A DNA stretch of 64,000 bases, taken from Paraburkholderia sartisoli. Lineage in GTDB: Bacteria; Pseudomonadota; Gammaproteobacteria; Burkholderiales; Burkholderiaceae. The stretch lies in contig NZ_FNRQ01000001.1 of NCBI RefSeq assembly GCF_900107685.1, positions 868,001 to 932,000 on the forward strand. The letters are read 5' to 3'. Position numbers and translations under genes: made by a program. This document shows positions 29,382 to 42,960 of this stretch, in pieces. Each line of letters starts with the position of its first letter. Position 1 is the stretch's first letter. The notes under the pieces were generated by a model. It had not been told where the DNA came from, searched no databases, and worked only from the letters and a program-made list of their open reading frames with translations.

Positions 29382-30623
29382 ATGTCTTCGACCCAGTTTC
29401 GCGTGTTCCTGTTGTTCTCGCTCGGCTACTTCATTTCCTACGTGTTCCGCGGGGTCAATCTCGGCTTTGCGCCGCTGATCACGCACGAACTCGGGCTCTC
29501 GGCCACCGATCTCGGATTGCTGACGAGCCTCTATTTCCTCGGCTTCGCGGGCGCACAGATTCCCGCCGGCGTGCTTCTCGATCATTTCGGTCCGCGCCGC
29601 GTGACAGCCGGGCTGCTGCTGTTCGCGGCGGCGGGCGTCTGGGTGTTCGGCGTGGCGCACAGCGTGGGCATGATGATGCTCGGACGGCTTTTGATCGGCG
29701 TCGGGGTCTCGGCGTGCCTCGGCGCGGCATTCAAGGCGCTCGCGCAGCATTTCGTGGTGACGCGTTTGCCGCTCTTCAACGGGCTGGTGATGGCGGTCGG
29801 CGGGCTGGGCGGCGTCGCCGTCGGTTCGCCGCTCACGTGGGTGCTGGGCTTCGTGGGCTGGCGCGTCGTGTGCGTCGCGCTCGGACTGCTGACGATCGCC
29901 GTCGCGGCCGCGCTGTGGACGATGGCACCCGACGCGCGCGATACCCACCATCAGGCCGGTCTTGTCAGTCAGTTCAAGGGGACGTGGCACATCCTGAAGA
30001 GCGCGGCGTTCTGGAAAATCGCATCGTTCTCGGTAATGACGCAGGGCGTCTTTTACGCGATGCAGTCGCTATGGGTGGGCGCGTGGCTGCGCGATGTCGC
30101 CGGTCTGCAGCCGGGGCCGGCGGCCGCGCTGGTGTCGCTGCTCGGCGTCGCGATGATGGCGGGTAGCGTGGGCTTCGGCGCGGCGGCGCGTTCGCTGGAA
30201 AAGCGCGGCGTATCGCTTTACGCGTTTTGCGGCGCGGGCATGGCGCTCTTCGTCGTCACGCAGATCCTGATCATGATGCGCGTGCCGTTGCCGGCCGGCC
30301 TCCTGTGGAGCGCATACGGCGTGTTCGGCGGGACGGGCATCCTCAGTTACGCCGTGCTCGCGCGGCATTTTCCGCCGCACATGGCAGGCCGTTGCAACAC
30401 CACGCTCACGCTGATCCTCTTTCTGCTGATTTTCGGCTTCCAGATCGGTGTGGGCGCGGTGCTGTCGCACTGGCCGGCAACGGACGGTCGCTATCCGCCG
30501 GCCGCGCATCTCACCGCATGGGGCATCCTCGTCGCGCTGGAGATCGCGAGTGCGATCTGGTACGTGCTGCCCGGGCGCGTGCTGGCGAAACCCGCCCATC
30601 TGCACGCTGAACACCAGTCGTAG
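29382..30623 (+). CDS. MFS transporter
   Basis: The 413-residue protein has about twelve membrane helices and the major facilitator loop 2-3 signature, seen as GVLLDHFGPRRVTAGL. N-terminal MSSTQFRVFLLFSLGYFISY and the later GILSYAVLARHFPPHMAGR place it with organic-anion or sugar-phosphate-like MFS members, but the substrate cannot be assigned. The ATG at 29382 starts just before helix 1. It is a single gene between mltD and carA. Confidence 0.85.
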   Translation: MSSTQFRVFLLFSLGYFISYVFRGVNLGFAPLITHELGLSATDLGLLTSLYFLGFAGAQIPAGVLLDHFGPRRVTAGLLLFAAAGVWVFGVAHSVGMMMLGRLLIGVGVSACLGAAFKALAQHFVVTRLPLFNGLVMAVGGLGGVAVGSPLTWVLGFVGWRVVCVALGLLTIAVAAALWTMAPDARDTHHQAGLVSQFKGTWHILKSAAFWKIASFSVMTQGVFYAMQSLWVGAWLRDVAGLQPGPAAALVSLLGVAMMAGSVGFGAAARSLEKRGVSLYAFCGAGMALFVVTQILIMMRVPLPAGLLWSAYGVFGGTGILSYAVLARHFPPHMAGRCNTTLTLILFLLIFGFQIGVGAVLSHWPATDGRYPPAAHLTAWGILVALEIASAIWYVLPGRVLAKPAHLHAEHQS

Positions 30624-31018
30624 CCCGGGCCGTCCCGATCTGCCCCGTGCGACGCCCGGCGAAACGCCGCAAAGCCTTGTCTCATAAGGCTCGCGGCGTG
30701 ACCCGTGGCGCGCTGGTCAGGGTTCCGGGCTATCCTGGATTTGAAGGAAGGGGTACTTTCGCGCTATAATTGCAAGGTTTGAGCTTATCAACCCGCACCC
30801 TAGCGCCTACCTCTCCCATACCGTTCATCCGCCGCGCGCCGCGAGCGTCCCGCCTCCAGCCGATCCGCCCACACAATGGGCCGAGCGTGCCCGAAGCGGC
30901 GTGACGTCAGCCGCGATACGCGAGCGGGCCTGCGCGCGCATCCTGTCGATGCGCCTCGCCGCGGCCCGCACGGTCGGATAGACAGGTCGGCAACAGGGTG
31001 TTCCCCAAGGAGTCTCCC
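30624..31018. other. Intergenic region and carA leader
   Basis: About 395 bases. It starts with a GC-rich hairpin (CGCCGC at 30665-30670 with GCGGCG at 30693-30698, inner stem AGCCTT/AAGGCT) that has no T run. It then holds the carA promoter and a leader of about 240 bases. No open frame with a ribosome site is convincing. Confidence 0.6.
30741..30770 (+). promoter_or_regulatory. Sigma-70 promoter of carAB
   Basis: TTGAAG (30741-30746), an 18-base spacer and a perfect TATAAT (30765-30770) lie about 250 bases before carA. Transcription would start near 30777, giving a long untranslated leader that could carry pyrimidine or arginine control. Confidence 0.7.
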
Positions 31019-32176
31019 GTGTTGCCGTCTTTTTCTCCTGCTTTGCTCGCACTCGCCGACGGCACGGTCTTTCGTGGTTACTCGATCGGCGCCCCCGGTC
31101 ATACGACTGGTGAAGTTGTCTTCAATACGGCTATCACGGGCTATCAGGAAATCCTGACTGACCCGAGCTACGCCCGCCAGATCGTCACCCTGACGTATCC
31201 GCACATCGGCAACGTCGGCGTCAACGCCGAAGACGTCGAAGCCACGAAAGTCCATGCCGCCGGGCTGATCATCCGCGATTTGCCGGTTCTCGCGTCGAAT
31301 TTCCGCATGGAACGCACGCTCCCGCACTATCTGCAGGACGAAGGCGTGGTCGCCATCGCCGGTATCGACACCCGCAAGCTGACGCGCGTGCTGCGTGACA
31401 AGGGCGCGCAGAACGGCGCGATCGTCGCCGGTTCCGACGACGAAGCGAAGGCTATCGAACTCGCGCGCGCGTTTCCGGGCCTGGCCGGCATGGACCTCGC
31501 GAAGGTCGTGTCGACGAAGGCGCCGTTCGAGTGGACGCAGCGCGAATGGCGTCTCGGCACCGGCTACGGCACGCAGGATGCGCCGAAGTACCGCGTCGTC
31601 GCGTTCGATTACGGCGTGAAGTACAACATCCTGCGCATGCTCGCCGAGCGCGGCTGCCACGTCACCGTGCTGCCGGCGCAGGCGAGCGCGGAGCAGGCGC
31701 TGGCGCTCAATCCGGACGGCATCTTCCTGTCGAACGGCCCGGGCGACCCGGAACCGTGCGACTACGCGATCGCGGCCACGAAGGCGTTCATCGAGCGCGG
31801 CATTCCCACGTTCGGCATCTGCCTCGGTCACCAGATCATGGGTCTTGCCCTCGGCGCAAAGACGATCAAGATGAAAACCGGCCATCACGGCGCGAATCAT
31901 CCGGTGAAGGATCTGGACGACGGCCGCGTGATCATCACGTCGCAGAATCACGGTTTCGCGGTCGATGCGGCCACGCTGCCGGCCAACGCGAAGGTCACGC
32001 ACGTGTCGCTCTTCGACGGCACGCTGCAAGGTTTCGCGCTCACCGACAAGCCCGCGTTCTGCTTCCAGGGTCACCCGGAAGCGTCGCCCGGCCCGCACGA
32101 CATTGCTTACCTGTTCGACCGCTTCACCGCGTTGATGGACAAGCGTAAAGCGGGCAGCACGGCCGCGGCCGCGTAA
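31019..32176 (+). CDS. carA: Carbamoyl-phosphate synthase small subunit
   Basis: CarA is the glutaminase subunit that supplies ammonia to CarB for carbamoyl phosphate, used in arginine and pyrimidine synthesis. The 385-residue protein has the N-terminal [12 protein letters not shown] domain and a class I amidotransferase domain with nucleophile Cys in [15 protein letters not shown] and a His/Glu in [12 protein letters not shown]. The start is GTG at 31019, six bases after an AAGGAG (31007-31012), which gives the usual [14 protein letters not shown] beginning. carB lies 175 bases downstream. Confidence 0.96.
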   Translation: MLPSFSPALLALADGTVFRGYSIGAPGHTTGEVVFNTAITGYQEILTDPSYARQIVTLTYPHIGNVGVNAEDVEATKVHAAGLIIRDLPVLASNFRMERTLPHYLQDEGVVAIAGIDTRKLTRVLRDKGAQNGAIVAGSDDEAKAIELARAFPGLAGMDLAKVVSTKAPFEWTQREWRLGTGYGTQDAPKYRVVAFDYGVKYNILRMLAERGCHVTVLPAQASAEQALALNPDGIFLSNGPGDPEPCDYAIAATKAFIERGIPTFGICLGHQIMGLALGAKTIKMKTGHHGANHPVKDLDDGRVIITSQNHGFAVDAATLPANAKVTHVSLFDGTLQGFALTDKPAFCFQGHPEASPGPHDIAYLFDRFTALMDKRKAGSTAAAA

Positions 32177-32351
32177 GCGACGCGCACCGAAGGCAAAAGA
32201 GTAGAGCGCGCGCGGGGCGAAGCAGCGAGTGAAAAGCGCGGGGCAGACACAGCCCGCGCGGAGTAACGGAACGCAAACGCGGAATGCGGACGCAAGCGCC
32301 GGCACGCAGCGCGCCAAGGCAAGCACACAGGAATACATTAGCGAGAGCGTT

Positions 32352-35606
<3,255 letters not shown>

Positions 35607-35635
35607 GGCTTCGATTCCGAGTCCAAGTTGTACGT

Positions 35636-35721
35636 GCCGCGGTTAAGCGGCGTCCCATAAGGCACTGGCCCCAGTTCCGGCCAGGTTCCTCCGGGATGCA
35701 CTTAACCGCGGCGATTTTTTT
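35636..35721 (+). terminator. Large closed stem with T run between carB and greA
   Basis: GCCGCGGTTAAG (35636-35647) is the exact complement of 35701-35712. The 53 bases between them hold a second stem (CTGGCC 35665-35670 with GGCCAG 35679-35684). A run of seven T begins two bases after the outer stem. It looks like a terminator of carAB or a greA leader element 29 bases before the greA start. Confidence 0.65.
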
Positions 35722-35749
35722 ACGGCTGTTTTTTGCACATGAGTTGTTT

Positions 35750-36226
35750 ATGAGCACAATTCCATTGACGAAGCGCGGCGCGGAAATGTTGCGCGATGAA
35801 CTGCAGCGCCTGAAATCGGTTGAACGTCCGGCGGTCATTAATTCGATCGCTGAAGCGCGTGCCCAGGGCGATCTGTCGGAAAACGCGGAGTACGACGCTG
35901 CAAAAGAAAAGCAGGGCTTTATTGAAGGCCGCATCGCGGAGATCGAGTCGAAACTCGCCGGCGCACAGGTGATCGATCCGGCTGTGGTCGAGGCGGATGG
36001 CCGCGTGGTATTTGGCGCGACCGTCGAACTCGAAGACCTGGATTCGGGCGCCGCGGTCACTTATCAGATCGTCGGTGACGACGAGGCTGATATCGACCAT
36101 GGCCTCATCTCGATCAGCTCGCCGATCGCGCGGGCGTTGATCGGCAAGTCGGAGGGCGACGTCGCGTCGGTGCAGGCCCCGAGCGGCGTGCGCGAGTACG
36201 AGATCATCGTGATCCGCTACGTTTGA
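35750..36226 (+). CDS. greA: Transcription elongation factor GreA
   Basis: GreA binds stalled RNA polymerase and stimulates cleavage of backtracked RNA. The 158-residue protein has an N-terminal coiled coil ([18 protein letters not shown] to about 75) with the acidic tip in [20 protein letters not shown], and a C-terminal FKBP-like domain ([18 protein letters not shown]). The ATG at 35750 is the family start. A structured element with a T run sits just upstream. A DUF4149 gene follows after 13 bases. Confidence 0.97.
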   Translation: MSTIPLTKRGAEMLRDELQRLKSVERPAVINSIAEARAQGDLSENAEYDAAKEKQGFIEGRIAEIESKLAGAQVIDPAVVEADGRVVFGATVELEDLDSGAAVTYQIVGDDEADIDHGLISISSPIARALIGKSEGDVASVQAPSGVREYEIIVIRYV

Positions 36227-36239
36227 CGAAGGGAACACC

Positions 36240-36761
36240 GTGTCCCTGATACCTCATCGTGTGTTCCGGCTGCTGACCGTCGTGTGGGTCGGCAGCCTGT
36301 TCACGACGGGTTACGCCGTCGCGCCCGTGCTGTTCACGTCGCTTTCGCGGATGTCGGCGGGATCGGTCGCGGCGCAGCTGTTTCGCATCGAGGCGGTGTT
36401 GGGCGCGGTGTGCGGCGTGTTGCTGCTCGCGCTCGGCAATGTGCTCGTGCGTCGCGGAGAGAACGCGTACCGGCGGCTTCGCTGGTTGACGGCCGGGATG
36501 CTGCTTTGCGTGCTGGTGGGTTATTTCGCGCTGCAGCCGTTCATGGATGCATGGCGCATGGCGGCACTGGAAGCCGGCACGGATGTCGGGCATTCCGCGT
36601 ATGCCGCGCGCTTCGGCATATTGCACGGCGTGTCGACCCTGTTTTACGTGGTCGAGAGCCTGCTTGGTCTTGCGCTTGTGTGGATGTTGCCGGTCGGCGT
36701 GTGCGCCCCGGCAGCGCTGGCCGCGCGCCGTGACGCGGATGCGGGCAAGGTCACGGGCTGA
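36240..36761 (+). CDS. DUF4149 family membrane protein
   Basis: The 173-residue protein has four hydrophobic segments (near 9-32, 50-66, 80-98 and 130-155) and the pattern VGSLFTTGYAVAPVLFTSL at the N-terminus, typical of DUF4149. Its function is unknown. The start is GTG at 36240 with GAAGGG a few bases before it. It lies 13 bases after greA, so the two are probably co-transcribed, and converges with yhbY. Confidence 0.82.
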   Translation: MSLIPHRVFRLLTVVWVGSLFTTGYAVAPVLFTSLSRMSAGSVAAQLFRIEAVLGAVCGVLLLALGNVLVRRGENAYRRLRWLTAGMLLCVLVGYFALQPFMDAWRMAALEAGTDVGHSAYAARFGILHGVSTLFYVVESLLGLALVWMLPVGVCAPAALAARRDADAGKVTG

Positions 36762-36859
36762 AATTCGCGGGCTGAAGCGGGCTCAAATTCACGCCCGTTC
36801 CAGGTCGCCGTCCATTTCGGCAATCGCGCGCGCGGCGTGCCGCGCGCGGATCCGCCTGA

Positions 36860-37390
36860 TTACTTCGACGTCTGGTGTTGACGCTTTGCGCTGGTCTGGC
36901 GCTTCTTGGCGCGCTTGATATTGCCGCCCTGCGTGACGCGTTCGTTCCCGCGCACCAGAACCGCCTTCGTCTTCGGCTTGCGCATCGGGATTTCGGAAGG
37001 CTTGACCACCTTCACCACGCGCGGCGCGCGGCCCTTGCCCGGCTTGGCTTCTTCGGCGGCGGCTTCGCGGGCGCTTGGCAGCGCACCACGTTTCGCCTTC
37101 ACGGCCGGCTGGGCCGATTCCGGCTTCCAGATCACCAGTAGCTTGCCGATGTGCTGGATCGGCGCGGCGTTCAGCCGGTCGCAGATCTGTTCGTAGATCG
37201 CGAGCCGTTCTTCGCGTTCGTCGCCGAATACCCGGATCTTGATCAACTGGTGCGCCTTCAGGTGAACCTTGATCTCGGTCAGGACGGCATCGGTCAGCCC
37301 TTCGGCGCCGACGAGCACGACCGGTTTGAGCGCGTGAGCCTGGGAGCGCAATTCGGCGCGTTGGTCGGAGGAGACTTTGAGGGCGGGCAT
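36860..37390 (-). CDS. yhbY: YhbY/CRS1 ribosome-assembly RNA-binding protein
   Basis: The first 95 residues form the CRM RNA-binding domain, including LKPVVLVGAEGLTDAVLTEI and KIRVFGDEREERLAIYEQIC. YhbY binds pre-50S particles. At 176 residues it is longer than the Escherichia coli protein of about 97, because of a Lys/Arg-rich disordered tail (from about 100), probably extra RNA contact. It is divergent from rlmE; the yhbY-rlmE-ftsH arrangement is widely conserved. Confidence 0.92.
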   Translation of the reverse strand: MPALKVSSDQRAELRSQAHALKPVVLVGAEGLTDAVLTEIKVHLKAHQLIKIRVFGDEREERLAIYEQICDRLNAAPIQHIGKLLVIWKPESAQPAVKAKRGALPSAREAAAEEAKPGKGRAPRVVKVVKPSEIPMRKPKTKAVLVRGNERVTQGGNIKRAKKRQTSAKRQHQTSK

Positions 37391-37576
37391 GTGAAGTGGG
37401 AGACTCGACTAAAATGACGGCGCCCGCAGCCCCGATTGTCTCGGCTTTCGCGTAGGACTACCCGTCGTCAGAACAACATGGAAGCGCGAACACGGCTCAA
37501 CGAGCGGCGGTCGCGCGAATTAAACGCGTATTATCCGCTAAAAGCGCGACATCACGCAGCAAGAGATCATCGTTTA

Positions 37577-38239
37577 ATGGCAAAAAACAAGTTCAACACG
37601 TCGTGGCTGCACGATCATATCAACGACCCGTACGTGAAAATGGCGCAGCGGGAGGGTTATCGCGCCCGCGCGGCCTACAAGCTCAAGGAAATCGACGAGC
37701 AGGACAAGCTGATCCGCCCCGGCCAGGTCATCGTCGATCTCGGCTCGGCGCCGGGCAGCTGGAGCCAGTACGCGCGCAACAAGCTCGCGAAGGGCGCCAG
37801 GCGCGACGACGAGCGCCAGGGCGGCATCGACGGCACGATCATCGCGCTCGATCTGCTGCCGATGGAGCCCGTGGCCGATGTCCACTTCATTCAGGGCGAC
37901 TTTCGCGAGGACAGCGTGCTCGCGCAACTCGAGGAAATGGTGGGCGCGCGCCAGGTCGACCTTGTAATTTCGGATATGGCGCCCAACCTGTCAGGTGTGG
38001 CGCTGGCGGACGCCGCGCGGATCGAGCATGTGTGCGACCTCGCGCTGGAATTCTCCCAGAACCACCTGAAGGCAGATGGCGCCCTTTTAGTCAAATGCTT
38101 TCACGGCAGTGGTTACAGCCAGATTGTTGAAAAGTTCAAGCAGCAGTTTAAAACCGTGGCTGCCCGCAAACCGAAGGCGTCCCGCGATAAATCGTCCGAA
38201 ACGTTTATTTTGGGCAGGCATCTGAAGCGACCGAACTGA
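37577..38239 (+). CDS. rlmE: 23S rRNA 2'-O-ribose U2552 methyltransferase
   Basis: RlmE (FtsJ/RrmJ) methylates U2552 in the A loop of 23S rRNA using SAM. The 220-residue protein shows SAM motif [14 protein letters not shown] and the catalytic K-D-K-E set in [31 protein letters not shown] and SSETFILGR. The ATG at 37577 ([10 protein letters not shown]) matches the family; 47 open codons upstream are basic and unlike the family. ftsH follows on the same strand. Confidence 0.96.
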   Translation: MAKNKFNTSWLHDHINDPYVKMAQREGYRARAAYKLKEIDEQDKLIRPGQVIVDLGSAPGSWSQYARNKLAKGARRDDERQGGIDGTIIALDLLPMEPVADVHFIQGDFREDSVLAQLEEMVGARQVDLVISDMAPNLSGVALADAARIEHVCDLALEFSQNHLKADGALLVKCFHGSGYSQIVEKFKQQFKTVAARKPKASRDKSSETFILGRHLKRPN

Positions 38240-38430
38240 TCGCCGGAATGGGAGTGAAGCGCGAAAGCGCGGCATGTTCCGATGGCTGGAAGCCGCCGCT
38301 GGCGTAGCGCGACGCGCTATTTTCGCGGTAGTGAATGGTTATGGCAGGGGTCTGCGGACTGGATTAGAATGCCTTTAGTGGTGCCGCAAGGCAAATGTAG
38401 GCGCCCGTCTATGAGTGAAGGAGTGGTGCT

Positions 38431-40314
38431 TTGAACAACAATATGTTTTCGAAGGCAGCAGTGTGGCTGGTTATCGCACTGGTGCTGTTTACGGTGTTCA
38501 AGCAGTTCGACAAGCCCCGTGTCCAGGAAGGCGTTTCCTATTCGCAGTTCATGGACGACGCGAAGAGCGGCAAGGTCAAGAACGTCATTGTCCAGGGGCG
38601 GAACCTCACGGTCACTCCAGCAGACGGCCAGAAGTACCAGATCGTGTCGCCAGGCGACATCTGGATGGTCGGCGATCTGATGAAGTATGGTGTTCAGGTC
38701 AGCGGCAAGGCTGATGAAGAACCGAACGCGCTTGTCTCGGCGCTGTATTACCTCGGGCCCACGATTCTCATCATCGGGTTCTGGTTCTACATGATGCGAC
38801 AGATGCAGGGCGGCGGGAAAGGCGGTGCCTTCTCGTTCGGCAAATCCCGCGCGCGTCTGATCGACGAGAACAACAACGCCATCAATTTCACCGACGTCGC
38901 CGGTTGCGACGAAGCCAAGGAAGAAGTCTCCGAACTCGTCGATTTCCTGCGCGATCCGCAGAAATTCCAGAAGCTGGGCGGCCGCATTCCTCGCGGCGTG
39001 CTGCTCGTCGGCCCGCCGGGCACGGGTAAGACGCTGCTCGCGCGCGCCATTGCTGGCGAGGCGAAGGTGCCGTTCTTCAGCATTTCGGGTTCCGACTTCG
39101 TCGAAATGTTCGTCGGCGTGGGCGCGGCCCGCGTGCGCGACATGTTCGAACAGGCGAAGAAGCACGCACCGTGCATCGTGTTCATCGACGAAATCGACGC
39201 GGTCGGTCGCCATCGCGGCGCCGGCATGGGCGGCGGTAACGACGAACGCGAACAGACGCTGAACCAGATGCTCGTCGAGATGGACGGCTTCGAAGCGAAT
39301 TCCGGCGTGATCGTGATCGCAGCAACGAACCGTTCGGACGTGCTCGACAAGGCGCTGCTGCGTCCGGGCCGTTTCGACCGTCAGGTGTATGTCGGCTTGC
39401 CGGACATTCGCGGTCGCGAACACATCATGAAGGTTCACCTGCGCAAGGTGCCGATTTCGAACGATGTCGACGCAGCGGTCATCGCGCGCGGCACGCCGGG
39501 CTTCTCGGGCGCCGATCTCGCGAACCTCGTGAACGAAGCGGCGCTCTTTGCCGCGCGTCGCGGCAAGCGCATCGTCGAGATGAACGACTTCGAGGACGCG
39601 AAAGACAAGATCTTCATGGGTCCGGAGCGCAAGTCGGCGGTGATTCGCGAAGACGCGAAGCGCGCCACGGCGTATCACGAGTCGGGTCACGCGGTGATCG
39701 CCAAGCTGCTGCCGAAGGCCGATCCGGTACACAAGGTCACGATCATCCCGCGCGGCCGTGCGCTGGGCGTCACGTGGCAATTGCCCGAGCACGACAACGA
39801 AACGTACTCGAAGGATTACCTGCTCGACCGTCTGGCCATCCTGTTCGGCGGCCGTGTCGCCGAAGAGCTGTTCCTGAACCTGATCAGCACCGGCGCATCG
39901 GACGACTTCAACAAGGCAACCGCCACCGCGCGCGCCATGGTCGCGCGTTTCGGGATGACGGACGCGCTCGGGCCGATGGTCTACGTCGATGACGAAAACG
40001 ACGCGTCGCCGTTTGGTCGCGGCTTCACGCGCACCATTTCGGAAGCGACGCAGCAGAAGGTCGATGCTGAAATCCGCCGCGTGCTGGACGAGCAGTACAA
40101 CCTCGCGAAGCGCCTGCTCGACGAAAACCGTGACAAGGTCGAAGCGATGACCGCCGCGCTGATGGAGTGGGAAACGATCGACGCCGATCAGATCAACGAC
40201 ATCATGGCGGGCCGTCCGCCGCGCTCGCCGAAGAACTCGCCGCCGCCGGCAAGCGACGCTTCGGGCGGCAGCACGGGCACCGAAGTCAAGCCGGGCGCCA
40301 CGGCGCCGGCGTGA
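38431..40314 (+). CDS. ftsH: ATP-dependent zinc metalloprotease FtsH
   Basis: FtsH is a hexameric inner-membrane AAA+ protease that degrades membrane proteins and regulators such as LpxC and sigma-32. The 627-residue protein has two membrane helices (near 6-25 and 102-120) around a periplasmic domain, Walker A GPPGTGKT (194-201), Walker B IVFIDEID, an SRH region and the zinc site HESGH (416-420). A Pro/Ser/Gly-rich tail ends it. The start is TTG at 38431, seven bases after AAGGAG; the ATG at 38443 is the alternative. Confidence 0.97.
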   Translation: MNNNMFSKAAVWLVIALVLFTVFKQFDKPRVQEGVSYSQFMDDAKSGKVKNVIVQGRNLTVTPADGQKYQIVSPGDIWMVGDLMKYGVQVSGKADEEPNALVSALYYLGPTILIIGFWFYMMRQMQGGGKGGAFSFGKSRARLIDENNNAINFTDVAGCDEAKEEVSELVDFLRDPQKFQKLGGRIPRGVLLVGPPGTGKTLLARAIAGEAKVPFFSISGSDFVEMFVGVGAARVRDMFEQAKKHAPCIVFIDEIDAVGRHRGAGMGGGNDEREQTLNQMLVEMDGFEANSGVIVIAATNRSDVLDKALLRPGRFDRQVYVGLPDIRGREHIMKVHLRKVPISNDVDAAVIARGTPGFSGADLANLVNEAALFAARRGKRIVEMNDFEDAKDKIFMGPERKSAVIREDAKRATAYHESGHAVIAKLLPKADPVHKVTIIPRGRALGVTWQLPEHDNETYSKDYLLDRLAILFGGRVAEELFLNLISTGASDDFNKATATARAMVARFGMTDALGPMVYVDDENDASPFGRGFTRTISEATQQKVDAEIRRVLDEQYNLAKRLLDENRDKVEAMTAALMEWETIDADQINDIMAGRPPRSPKNSPPPASDASGGSTGTEVKPGATAPA

Positions 40315-40332
40315 TCGGAGCCGCAACGGGCT

Positions 40333-40365
40333 ACGGGCCGATGTGATTTCACATCGGCCCGTTTT
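40333..40365 (+). terminator. Terminator after ftsH
   Basis: A 14-bp stem (40333-40346 and 40349-40362) is followed by TTT. It lies 18 bases past the ftsH stop and before folP, so folP may have its own promoter or depend on read-through. Confidence 0.75.
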
Positions 40366-40420
40366 GCATTCTCTTTCCCTTCCTGAACCGTTTCCCGCAG
40401 TGTCGAACGCCGATCTTCTG

Positions 40421-41293
40421 ATGCATGCCTTACCTGAACCGATGCAATGTGGCCGGTTCACGTTGTCCTTCGAACGCCCGCTGGTCATGGGCATTCTGAA
40501 TGTCACGCCCGATTCGTTTTCCGACGGTGGGCTCTTCGCCGCCCAGGCCGACGCGCTGCGCCAGGCCGAGCGGATGCTGCTCGACGGGGCGGACATCATC
40601 GACATCGGCGGCGAATCCACGCGCCCGGGCGCGCCGCCCGTGCCGCTCGATGAAGAACTCGAACGCGTGATTCCGCTGATCGAGCGCCTCCGCGGCGCGA
40701 ATGTGCCGCTGTCGATCGATACATACAAGCCGGAGGTCATGCGCCACGCATTGGCGGCCGGCGCGGACCTGATCAACGACATCTGGGGCTTCCGTATGCC
40801 TGGCGCGATCGACGCCGTGCGCGACAGCGCGTGCGGCCTGTGCGTGATGCATATGCTCGGCGAGCCACAGACCATGCAGACCGGCGAGCCGGTCTATGAC
40901 GACGTCGTTCGCGAGGTACGCGAGTTTCTCGAAGAGCGGGTTGGCGCGCTGACGGCAGCGGGCGTCGCGAAGGCGCGGATCAGCGTCGATCCGGGTTTCG
41001 GTTTCGGGAAATCGGTCGTTGAACACAATTACGCGCTGCTGGCGCGCCTGCGCGATACGGCGCCACGCAGTGAGCGTGAGGCGCCGTATCCGGTTCTCGC
41101 CGGCATGTCGCGCAAGTCGATGCTGGGCGCCGTCATCGGGCGTCCCGCGCCTGAGCGTGGCGCGGCAAGCATCGCGGCGGCTGTCTGCGCCGCGGAGCGG
41201 GGCGCGGCGATCATCCGCGTACACGACGTCGCCCAGACCGTCGACGCGCTGAAAGTATGGTCGGCGCTGCGCGACGCCGTACGTCGCAACTAA
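40421..41293 (+). CDS. folP: Dihydropteroate synthase
   Basis: FolP joins p-aminobenzoate to the pterin pyrophosphate in folate synthesis and is the sulfonamide target. The 290-residue TIM-barrel protein shows [40 protein letters not shown] and [15 protein letters not shown]. The start is uncertain: ATG 40421, GTG 40400 and ATG 40442 are all in frame and none has a clear ribosome site. glmM follows 38 bases downstream in the conserved ftsH-folP-glmM order. Confidence 0.95.
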   Translation: MHALPEPMQCGRFTLSFERPLVMGILNVTPDSFSDGGLFAAQADALRQAERMLLDGADIIDIGGESTRPGAPPVPLDEELERVIPLIERLRGANVPLSIDTYKPEVMRHALAAGADLINDIWGFRMPGAIDAVRDSACGLCVMHMLGEPQTMQTGEPVYDDVVREVREFLEERVGALTAAGVAKARISVDPGFGFGKSVVEHNYALLARLRDTAPRSEREAPYPVLAGMSRKSMLGAVIGRPAPERGAASIAAAVCAAERGAAIIRVHDVAQTVDALKVWSALRDAVRRN

Positions 41294-41331
41294 CAACGCA
41301 ACACATCGGTACGAAGAGAGGGCATCTGGCA

Positions 41332-42690
41332 ATGGCACGTCGCTATTTTGGGACTGACGGTATTCGGGGCAAGGTCGGCGACGCGCCGATCACGCCGGAC
41401 TTTGTATTGCGCCTCGGCTACGCGGCCGGCAAGGTGCTGGCCGGCGCGGACCGCTGGGCGAAAACGGGCACGCGGCCCACCGTGCTGATCGGCAAGGACA
41501 CGCGCGTTTCGGGCTACATGCTCGAGGCGGCGCTGGAGGCGGGTTTTTCGGCGGCGGGTGTCGACGTGATGCTGGCCGGCCCGATGCCGACGCCCGGCAT
41601 CGCGTATCTGACGCGGGCGCTGCGTCTGGCGGCGGGCGTGGTGATCAGCGCGTCGCACAATCCGTACTACGACAACGGCATCAAGTTTTTCTCCGCCGAC
41701 GGCAACAAGTTGCCGGACGAAGTCGAATCGCAGATCGAAGAGCAGCTGAACCAGCCGCTCGACTGCGCGGCTTCGGAGCAGCTCGGCAAGGCGCGCCGGC
41801 TGGATGACGCGGCCGGCCGCTACATCGAGTTCTGCAAGAGCACGTTCCCGGCGGCGTACGACCTGCGCGGCATGAAGCTCGTCATCGACTGCGCACACGG
41901 CGCGGCCTATGACGTCGCGCCGCACGTGTTCCACGAACTCGGCGCCGACGTGATCCCGATCGGCGTCGCGCCGAACGGCTTCAACATCAACGACGGCGTC
42001 GGCGCCACCGCGCCGGACGCGCTCGTGCGCGCCGTGCGGGCCAATCGCGCGGATCTCGGGATCGCGCTCGACGGCGACGCGGACCGCCTGCAGATCGTCG
42101 ATTCGTCGGGCCGTCTCTATAACGGCGACGAACTGCTGTACGTGCTGGTTCAGGACCGGATCGCGACCGATGGCAAGGTCGAAGGCGCGGTCGGCACGCT
42201 GATGACCAATCTTGCCATCGAGGTCGCGCTGAAGCGAACGGGCGTCAAATTCGTGCGCGCGGCGGTCGGCGACCGCTACGTGCTGGAGCAGTTGCGCGAG
42301 CACGGCTGGCAGCTCGGCGCGGAAGGATCGGGACACATCCTTTCGCTGGACCGCCATTCGACCGGCGACGGCATCGTCTCGGCGCTGCTCGTGCTGGCCG
42401 CGATGCAACGCAGCGGCAAGACACTCGCCGAACTGCTCGACGGCGTGACGCTGTTCCCGCAGAAGCTGATCAACGTCCGGATGAAGCCCGATGCCGACTG
42501 GAAGGGCAATGAAGCGATCCAGCAAGCCATCCGGGCCGCCGAAGGCGCGCTGGACGGTAGCGGCCGCGTGCTGATCCGTGCTTCCGGCACGGAGCCGGTG
42601 CTGCGCGTGATGGTCGAGGCACGCCACGAGCGTGATGCGGCGCAGCATGCCGAAGCGATCGCGAACGTCGTGAAGCAGGCGACAGCGTAA
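41332..42690 (+). CDS. glmM: Phosphoglucosamine mutase
   Basis: GlmM converts glucosamine 6-phosphate to glucosamine 1-phosphate for UDP-GlcNAc synthesis. The 452-residue protein has the N-terminal [14 protein letters not shown], the phosphoserine loop [12 protein letters not shown] (Ser near 108), the metal loop [13 protein letters not shown] and the C-terminal phosphate-binding [14 protein letters not shown]. The ATG at 41332 is the family start. It closes the ftsH-folP-glmM group. Confidence 0.97.
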   Translation: MARRYFGTDGIRGKVGDAPITPDFVLRLGYAAGKVLAGADRWAKTGTRPTVLIGKDTRVSGYMLEAALEAGFSAAGVDVMLAGPMPTPGIAYLTRALRLAAGVVISASHNPYYDNGIKFFSADGNKLPDEVESQIEEQLNQPLDCAASEQLGKARRLDDAAGRYIEFCKSTFPAAYDLRGMKLVIDCAHGAAYDVAPHVFHELGADVIPIGVAPNGFNINDGVGATAPDALVRAVRANRADLGIALDGDADRLQIVDSSGRLYNGDELLYVLVQDRIATDGKVEGAVGTLMTNLAIEVALKRTGVKFVRAAVGDRYVLEQLREHGWQLGAEGSGHILSLDRHSTGDGIVSALLVLAAMQRSGKTLAELLDGVTLFPQKLINVRMKPDADWKGNEAIQQAIRAAEGALDGSGRVLIRASGTEPVLRVMVEARHERDAAQHAEAIANVVKQATA

Positions 42691-42867
42691 AGCGGTTTCG
42701 TCAGACCGGTTCCGGCAAGGGGCGCCCCTTGCCGGGGCCATCATTGCGCGGCTCAACCCGGCCCCAAATCGCGCCGCTGCATGCCGCGCGTCACATTTGC
42801 CGCTGCCGAAGTGGCCCAGACCCCGCCACAGCCCCACCCAGCGTGCCTTTCATTCGAGTAATCGCAC

Positions 42868-42922
42868 TGTCACATACGTTTCACGTAGCGTCACGTTACT
42901 GTCACAAAGAGACCCTATCCTT
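42868..42922 (+). promoter_or_regulatory. Pho box and promoter of pstS
   Basis: Four PhoB half-sites of the TGTCAC type start at 42868 (CTGTCAC), 42879 (GTTTCAC), 42889 (GCGTCAC) and 42900 (CTGTCAC), spaced 11, 10 and 11 bases. A TATCCT -10 candidate lies at 42917-42922, which is the usual PhoB promoter layout with no -35. Confidence 0.88.
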
Positions 42923-42960
42923 CGCGGTGTTGTGTAATCCGCTCACACTCTGGAGGTCTC

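Noticed and set aside
30665-30698. Hairpin after the MFS gene as a strong terminator
   Set aside because: The stem is good but there is no T run after it, so I list it only as part of the intergenic region.
38317-40875. 852-residue minus-strand frame opposite ftsH and folP
   Set aside because: It spans two well-supported genes in antisense and shows no domain.
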